Source: Flectonema sp. DT1601
Lineage: Eukaryota > Euglenozoa > Diplonemea > Diplonemida > Diplonemidae
Length of the DNA stretch: 64,000 nt
NCBI GenBank assembly: GCA_964019425.1
Contig: OZ025839.1
Span: forward strand, 186,001-250,000
Reading direction: 5' to 3'
The notes under the pieces were generated by a model. That model did not search any database. It worked only from the letters and a program-made list of their open reading frames with translations, and was not told where the DNA came from. Shown here piece by piece: positions 49,466-64,000 of the stretch. Position 1 is the first letter of the stretch, and each line of letters opens with the position of its first letter. A program made the translations under genes and the position numbers.

Positions 49466-51049
49466 TTATAACACAGCCTCTTCTTGAATAGAAAAGGTGT
49501 TAAGGATTTCAGGTGTTGCTTTCCTAGCTTCTCCAGCCTTCATTGTCAAGGCTTGAATTATCCCTCCTCCGAAATGAACAACCAAGTTCGCATAGTCAGA
49601 GTTTTTGAGACTTGAAAGAATTTCATTTGCGTGTTGAAGAGATTTAATAGGAATATCATTTATACTTTGAACAACTTGGTGTTGGTATAAATCAGTTTGA
49701 TAACCTTGGTTCACTCTATGTGGAAGGATAGACATAAGCATCACCACTTCGGGTTTCTCTGCCGTCGGACGATCGTAAAAAACAGAATTGTTGTAGAGAT
49801 GTCCTGCAGCACCTGCGATCTTTAATTCGTTGAAGTAGCCTGTTGTCAGTGGTGATAATACGACACCACCGAAAATAATATACTTCGGAGTTTGTCTGAA
49901 ATAAGGATTATACATGTGTGGCTGAACCAGTCTAGTGTCAGGAGTTGCGATAGTTTTTTTATTTAAAATTTTTCCATTTCTGAAAATTTTTAATTTTATT
50001 TGTTCTCCAGGAGATTTCATATTTATGATGTGAGTGAACTTGATGACTCGATTCTTGTCATAGCGGACGTTGGAATCGTTTAAAATTTTGTAGTCATCAC
50101 ACTCTAAAATCACATCACCAGGTTTAATGATTCCCACTACCGACTCTGATGCAATAGCCTTAACGATTGGACCTGTTTGTGTTGATGACAACCCCATCGA
50201 GTCTCTCAAACTTTTATTATGCGGTTCTTGTGTATAACAACCCAAGTAACAAAATCCTGGATGATAAACAGGACAGTCTGATGCAGGGAGATCATAGACG
50301 TGCTTTACTTTTTTCGATTTCTTTTTTAAATTTCTACGACCAAATTTATAGTAGTGACGTAGGAAATGAGCAATTATCGGAACAGGGATTAAATATGAAA
50401 TATTATCAGCGTCCATAAGCGATTGAAAACCAACTCCAATTACTTTATTCGACGACAATACAGGACCACCACTATTACCAGCATTGATGGCGGCATCAAC
50501 TTGTATAGACATTAACATTGTATTAAGTGATACGGCATATGGTTGAATATCAACCCTGCTGACAACACCACTCGTGATAGAGATTTGATCCCCTCCAATA
50601 GGATAGCCAATAGCGTGGACGGAATCTTGTATTTTTGGTATCCCATCAAAAGCTTTGATGTTTTCAACTCGTTTTTGAACTGTTGGCTTGCTCTTATCCT
50701 TGTTAGTTAGATAGAGGGGAATTTCACTGACGGATTTCCAAAAATCATCACAAGAAACAGTTAACAAAGCCAAGTCACAATCCATTCCAATGTATAGTAG
50801 TTCCGCATGTTCCTTTTCACTGCTTCCTTCTTTACGGACTTCAATAAGAGCCGCATCCATAACAACGTGTGCATTTGTGATGATTAATTTGTTTTTCGAG
50901 TCTACAACAAATCCACTACCAGAACTGGCTTGTTGAGCCTTCTTCCCCCACGGTAGTAAATAGTTAGGCTGGCATGTGGTGGCGAATACCTTTACAACAC
51001 CGCGAAGGATGCGGTCGGACATCCATCGTTTTGTTTGTCGGAGAAACAT
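49466..51049 (-). CDS. Deg-type (HtrA family) serine protease with PDZ domains
   Basis: 527 residues from the ATG at 51049. A trypsin-like fold carries the full triad: His in LIITNAHVVMDA, Asp in GMDCDLALLTV, Ser in NAGNSGGPVLSS. The order, with SGSGFVVD before it and GYPIGGDQISITSGVVSR in the middle, matches plant and protist Deg proteases (Deg7/9/10-like). A PDZ domain follows at about 300-390 (GPIVKAIASESVVGIIKPGDVILE) and a second, degenerate PDZ with the ending typical of plant Deg9. The N-terminus MFLRQTKRWMSDRILRGVVK is basic and amphipathic, suggesting mitochondrial targeting (inference). Role: ATP-independent protein quality control. An acceptor TTTTATTTTCAG abuts the ATG directly, leaving no 5' UTR if trans-spliced. 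Confidence 0.92.
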   Translation of the reverse strand: MFLRQTKRWMSDRILRGVVKVFATTCQPNYLLPWGKKAQQASSGSGFVVDSKNKLIITNAHVVMDAALIEVRKEGSSEKEHAELLYIGMDCDLALLTVSCDDFWKSVSEIPLYLTNKDKSKPTVQKRVENIKAFDGIPKIQDSVHAIGYPIGGDQISITSGVVSRVDIQPYAVSLNTMLMSIQVDAAINAGNSGGPVLSSNKVIGVGFQSLMDADNISYLIPVPIIAHFLRHYYKFGRRNLKKKSKKVKHVYDLPASDCPVYHPGFCYLGCYTQEPHNKSLRDSMGLSSTQTGPIVKAIASESVVGIIKPGDVILECDDYKILNDSNVRYDKNRVIKFTHIINMKSPGEQIKLKIFRNGKILNKKTIATPDTRLVQPHMYNPYFRQTPKYIIFGGVVLSPLTTGYFNELKIAGAAGHLYNNSVFYDRPTAEKPEVVMLMSILPHRVNQGYQTDLYQHQVVQSINDIPIKSLQHANEILSSLKNSDYANLVVHFGGGIIQALTMKAGEARKATPEILNTFSIQEEAVL

Positions 51050-51065
51050 CTGAAAATAAAAGTTC
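51050..51065 (-). promoter_or_regulatory. Splice acceptor abutting the Deg protease start
   Basis: CTTTTATTTTCAG|ATG on the minus strand. Either a spliced leader joins directly to the start codon or the ATG opens a second exon; the upstream frame is open for 29 codons but low complexity. Confidence 0.4.
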
Positions 51066-51418
51066 AACAAAAAAAAGAAATGCGAAGACACAACACAAAT
51101 ATTACATCGGACTGTTGAAGATAACAAAAAACACAAAACAACATTCCGACGACACCGAAGTTGGGCTTTTCAAAAAAAAATCCAGACTAAAATGCGTCAA
51201 AAACAATCCTTCTAAACATAAAGTCGTGTTGCTATGACAACAGACGAGAGAGTTAGTAAACGAGCTGTGTTCAACACAATCAGATCTTACAATAATTGTA
51301 AGTAAATAAGATGTAGTGGGGGTATCCACTATTTCTGTAACTTGCACCCCTAAAAGAAAGCACAAGTTTAGAAACTTTTATCGAATTCTTCAAAAAAAAA
51401 AAAAAAAAAAAAACAATA
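51066..51418. other. Intergenic region
   Basis: AT-rich, with an A run of 21 at 51392-51412. No gene seen. Confidence 0.5.
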
Positions 51419-52282
51419 CTACGAAACTGACTTCAAGGTTCTGTTTGATGTAATCATTTCTCTCAAACAGTACGTGTTGCTCAAATCATCTCCTTTCAAG
51501 ACTATAATTTTTTTAACAATTCTTTCTATGTCAATAGTTAGTTGCTCATTCAGAAGGATCAAAGCTTTTTCCTTCGACCAACTTGAGTGTGTTGGTTTCT
51601 TTTTTGCAGCATCAGCAGAAATAGCATACAACATAACAACCACTGTGTTTGATGATACAGAAATAATTTGACCAAACGACTGAAGGGAAGACTCGATAGA
51701 TGAGAAAATAATGCTATCGCCTTTTGAGTATTCGAGGGAAGGTTTATGGATTTTGTTTTCCGATTCAGATAATTTTATTTTCAGATCGTGAATAATTTTC
51801 TCAGCCTCATCTGCTCTGTTCTTTTCATTTGATAATTCAATTTCTAATTTTAATATTTTAGCATCCACTACCGGGTTACTATTCTCTACAAGTGTTTCGT
51901 TAATAATGAAAGACTTCAATGGAGATAATGTATTCAGCTCTGGACCTGTCGGCGCCACCAACGTTTCATCTGTTGTAATTTTTGGTTCCAAAACAGGGTC
52001 CGTATTGGGGATGATCATTGGGCTTTCACCCGTAGTCGCAACGGTACTCTGTTGGGTAGTATTATCATGCACGTCTATTTTAATCCTTTTAATGGGTGAT
52101 TTTCCTTCAGTTAATCTCTTTTGTGTGTCTTGAATAACAACATGAATCCCATCTACCGGAGTATCTTGAATGAGGGTATTCGCACTATTCTGAACCAACT
52201 CGATACCAGAATGTGGGTTAGGTTGTTGTGATTCTTCCCACTGCATACTAATATCTTGTGTTGTCGTTATATTTTGAGTCAT
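51419..52282 (-). CDS. Unknown protein, possible BAH-like C-terminal domain
   Basis: 287 residues from the ATG at 52282, directly after a long A run. Residues 1-150 are disordered (Thr/Ser/Pro/Asn), with a basic patch KSPIKRIKIDV that could be a nuclear signal. About 155-190 is a coiled coil (KLEIELSNEKNRADEAEKII). The last 100 residues, YSKGDSIIFSS...FGQIISVSSNTVVVMLYAI...LLNEQLTIDIERIVKKIIVL, follow the bromo-adjacent-homology pattern: a hydrophobic GD opening, an I..I...V.V.. strand pair, then a NE...D..I..I..V ending. That reading is inference. No signal peptide or membrane segment. Confidence 0.6.
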   Translation of the reverse strand: MTQNITTTQDISMQWEESQQPNPHSGIELVQNSANTLIQDTPVDGIHVVIQDTQKRLTEGKSPIKRIKIDVHDNTTQQSTVATTGESPMIIPNTDPVLEPKITTDETLVAPTGPELNTLSPLKSFIINETLVENSNPVVDAKILKLEIELSNEKNRADEAEKIIHDLKIKLSESENKIHKPSLEYSKGDSIIFSSIESSLQSFGQIISVSSNTVVVMLYAISADAAKKKPTHSSWSKEKALILLNEQLTIDIERIVKKIIVLKGDDLSNTYCLREMITSNRTLKSVS

Positions 52283-52584
52283 TTTTTTTTTTTTTTTTTT
52301 TCCCCCTGTGATTTGACAAAAACATAAAAAAATGAAAAACATTAAATAAATCATTTGGTTGTTCCATCTAATGCTACCCCAAGAGGGTACTTATCGAAAG
52401 AAATGATTAAAACTTGATATCCACTCGTAATGCGTCACATATAGCCTGTATTAGTAAGTATATTGTGTGATGTCGGCCTGAACAAAAAAAAGAAATACCA
52501 CAAAGAGAGGAAAATGAGACACAGCTCGACACACGGTAATCCGGTAAAAAGTATTATGCTATATCAATTGCTAATACAGTCTCC

Positions 52585-52615
<31 letters not shown>

Positions 52616-52906
52616 GAAGAAACACCGAAGAAAAGAGAGGAAAATGAGACACAGCTCGACACACGGTAAATAGTATTATGCTACATAAATTGCTAATACT
52701 GCCTTTTTTTTTTTCAAAAGAAAAAAAAAAAGAATTAAAATAAACAACAAGTAAGTTTTTTGGATTTACTTTTTTTTTGTCATAAAAAAGACGGCGAGAG
52801 GAAGACTGTCGTTTCTCCTTCTGCAGACAGTGTATGGCATTAAGAATGGAACAATTGGATTTTTATTTTTATTTTTTTCTCGCCAATGAAAACATCAGAA
52901 TACTGA
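52283..52906. other. Intergenic region with tandem duplication
   Basis: Carries the two-copy 0.13-kb repeat (next entry) and A/T runs. No gene. Confidence 0.5.
52501..52733. repeat. Tandem duplication, two units of about 130 bp
   Basis: Unit 1 from 52501 and unit 2 from 52631 share AAAGAGAGGAAAATGAGACA, then CAGCTCGACACACGGTAA, then GTATTATGCTA and AATTGCTAATAC. Unit 2 lacks about ten bases (TCCGGTAAAA) after GGTAA. Each unit ends in a T run followed by an A run. Confidence 0.9.
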
Positions 52907-54615
<1,709 letters not shown>

Positions 54616-54635
54616 TTAACCCTCCATTACAGCCA
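54616..54635. repeat. Target-site duplication, copy 2 of 3
   Basis: TTAACCCTCCATTACAGCCA between the small element and the LINE; serves as the junction of both. Confidence 0.95.
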
Positions 54636-54715
54636 TATATGATTAGTTTTGAGTGCCGTCACCCAGTCTGTACAAAGACAGCCCCGTCGGATGATGCGAC
54701 ACTTTTCCGACCTAT

Positions 54716-62600
<7,885 letters not shown>

Positions 62601-63213
62601 CACGAGCAGTGTATTTCGGGGGTCCATACATCACCCATAACTACAAAAAAGTTTTTTCCCAAGGTCATCCAGCTAAACTCTGGAATGCAGAGTCGCCCTC
62701 CTGACCCCAAACTACACCACAATCCACTATAGCGCAGCGGAATCCTAAACTTGCCAGCTCAAGTTGGAGGGATATGTGATGTACTTGGAAGGGACAGGCA
62801 GGCCGACATTTATTTGCAGAGGCAAGTCAAAGGGGTCAGCCGGAATTCTAATAAGATATCCACACGCTTGGCTGACATGACCGAGGGAGTGCTGAACTCC
62901 CACAGTACGCAGTCCACCATATCGTCAGACCTCGATAGGTCATCAATGGTGTGGAGAACGAAGCCTTGTTCTTCAGGAACTTCAAAACAGAGAATACTCG
63001 CTTACGTTAAATAATGTCACCAGGAGAAAATAAGACATTTTGCTTAATGCCCTCATGCTGCAAAGAGTCGCACTTATGTCTGAGAGGAGGGGAGTGGGTT
63101 GTGATATTCTGTAGCAGCCTCCACTTGAGCAGCACTAGAATTTTTTTATTTTCTTTTCTTTTTTTGGAGAATTTTTAGGCCAAAAAAATCCCCATAGAAA
63201 ATACACTGCTCAC
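62601..63213. mobile_element. Possible small DNA element with terminal inverted repeats
   Basis: CACGAGCAGTGTATTT at 62601-62616 and its inverted counterpart AAATACACTGCTCACG at 63198-63213 (14 of 16 matching) enclose 0.6 kb of mixed-composition DNA without a long ORF (a plus-strand 87-codon frame at 62751-63014 is unrecognised). This could be a MITE-like element; no clear target duplication is visible, so it may instead be a chance or hairpin-forming repeat. Confidence 0.35.
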
Positions 63214-63486
63214 GAGCCCGTAAATATAGAATCCAGCCAGCCTTGCATTATTAACTTGCTAACTACGGCTTTTCTGAAGTTTATTTTTTTTTAAAAAAAA
63301 AAAAAACTAATAATAATAATAATACTAAAATGTAAGGAGAAAAATACAATCGGACGCAAAAAAGGCAACAAAAGAACTGCCTCATTCAGAAATAATCATG
63401 TGACAAACAAGACATGTTCTGGAATAGAAATTTAAAAAAAAAAAAAAAAAAGGATTGAGTCAAGCTACTGACGGACTAAAGCAAAA
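63214..63486. other. AT-rich spacer
   Basis: T and A runs and an (AAT)n stretch at 63307-63324. Nothing recognised. Confidence 0.5.
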
Positions 63487-63613
63487 ACCATTCAGATTAG
63501 CCTCATACTTCGTTAAACGCAGACAGAATCCTGTCGCACGGGGAAAATAAATCATGGCCATAAGAAATACCGACTCTCAATCTGAATAGTTTCTTCTCCG
63601 ACTACGTCGGTAC
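63487..63613. ncRNA. Candidate structured RNA, copy 2 of a two-copy family
   Basis: Related to 47638-47769. Here the terminal pairing is perfect over 12 positions allowing one G-U (ACTATTCAGATT with AATCTGAATGGT read on the minus strand). The GACAG-GATT-CTGTC hairpin is exact. A CCGA-CTACG-TCGG hairpin at the other end is absent from copy 1. It lies 180 bp from the LSU rRNA fragment. On the plus strand, CTCTCAATCTGAAT faintly resembles the universal CTCTAAGTCTGAAT of the LSU 3' domain, which is only a speculation. Confidence 0.5.
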
Positions 63614-63790
63614 AAAAGAAAAGAATAAAAATAGGTTAACGCATAGACACGTAATTTTTAACCCAATCACAGTACAAATACCGTAACCACAAGGAACCTG
63701 ATGATTTTTTTTTTTTTTTTTGATTGAAAGAATACAATAAATAACCTTAAACGTCTCAAAAAAAACGTAACCTTCCGATACAAAAAAATG

Positions 63791-64000
63791 AAGCTCTAGC
63801 ACCGCATCACGGCACTGTCCGATCGGACAACCGTAGATACCAGGGACTAGAAAGGGGAGTTCCTCTCGTACTACCCCGTATTGCTGTCGACATACACCGC
63901 CCCGAGGGGGTCTCTCTCCATCAGTAGCTCCACACTGAGCCTAACGCAGCCTAGTGTAATCACAACCAAGGTTTCCATCCTTTATACAGGATTGCTAAAT
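63791..64000 (-). rRNA. LSU rRNA, divergent 3' piece, partial
   Basis: On the minus strand the sequence has GAGCTACTGATGG, then TAGTACGAGAGGAAC (the sarcin-ricin loop, conserved in all LSU rRNAs), then GGTATCTACGGTTGTCC and CAGTGCCG, in the order and spacing of LSU domain VI, where kinetoplastids also have CAGTGCCG. Between these anchors it diverges strongly. Similarity fades after GGTGCTAGAGC near 63791, without the usual GACTGAACGCCTCTAAG segment, suggesting that the 3' end is encoded as a separate rRNA fragment, as in Euglenozoa. The gene continues beyond the window. Confidence 0.8.

Noticed and set aside
62751-63014. 87-codon plus-strand frame in the TIR-flanked block
   Set aside because: No recognisable domain and no supporting start context; not enough for a transposase or host gene.

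Overview
The window looks like the nuclear genome of a protist, most plausibly a euglenozoan or close relative (inference). Every protein gene I can support lies on the minus strand over more than 60 kb, with no strand switch. Several start codons sit just downstream of a pyrimidine tract plus AG, as trans-splice acceptors do. Many genes also carry very short GT-AG cis-introns (36-79 nt). A divergent LSU rRNA piece at the right edge has the conserved AGTACGAGAGGAAC loop and seems to stop shortly after it, as fragmented euglenozoan LSU rRNAs do. The stop codons TAA, TAG and TGA are all used. Intergenic DNA is AT-rich and full of poly(A)/poly(T) runs, while the cathepsin genes and the retroelement are clearly richer in GC.

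Layout, left to right. 1-12.1 kb: a partial unknown gene, cathepsin Z copy A, a 2-kb gene-free stretch with hairpins, a phosphopantetheinyl transferase, a caspase-fold protein that has lost its cysteine, a coiled-coil protein, an unknown protein and a DNAJC9 homologue. 12.5 kb: initiator tRNA-Met, the only confident plus-strand gene. 12.8-27.7 kb: a U-box-like protein, a family-16 methyltransferase, an arylsulfatase, a ubiquitin-like/ankyrin protein, a twin CX9C protein, a purple acid phosphatase, a disordered protein and the proteasome ATPase RPT3. 29.8-40.7 kb: an EF-hand protein, CDC37 with an inserted beta-barrel-like module, a fucosyltransferase-like membrane protein, a hydroxyisobutyrate dehydrogenase-family reductase, an ARF-family GTPase, an SLC25A39/40 carrier and small spliced genes. 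41.5-52.3 kb: cathepsin Z copy B (over 99% identical to copy A), an acidic MMSPG-repeat protein, two paralogous small Cys-motif proteins, a Deg-type protease and a possible BAH-like protein. Two unidentified structured-RNA candidates lie at 47.6-48.0 kb, and one of them has a second copy at 63.5 kb.

The most interesting part is 52.9-62.2 kb. A cathepsin L gene is split, exactly at the codons for its CNGG motif, by two tandem insertions that share one 20-bp target duplication: a 7.0-kb two-ORF APE-type LINE and a 0.9-kb ORF-less element with a related 3' end. The LINE starts at its first base with a sequence that folds as an HDV-like self-cleaving ribozyme. Its ORF1 has no early AUG and is open in frame with the host cathepsin codons. 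ORF1 and ORF2 overlap as ATGA. I read this as a site-specific retroelement system that parasitises a protein-coding, probably multicopy, peptidase gene family. The other genes are ordinary housekeeping, lysosomal or secretory, and possibly ciliary functions with no obvious joint pathway, as expected of polycistronic units.
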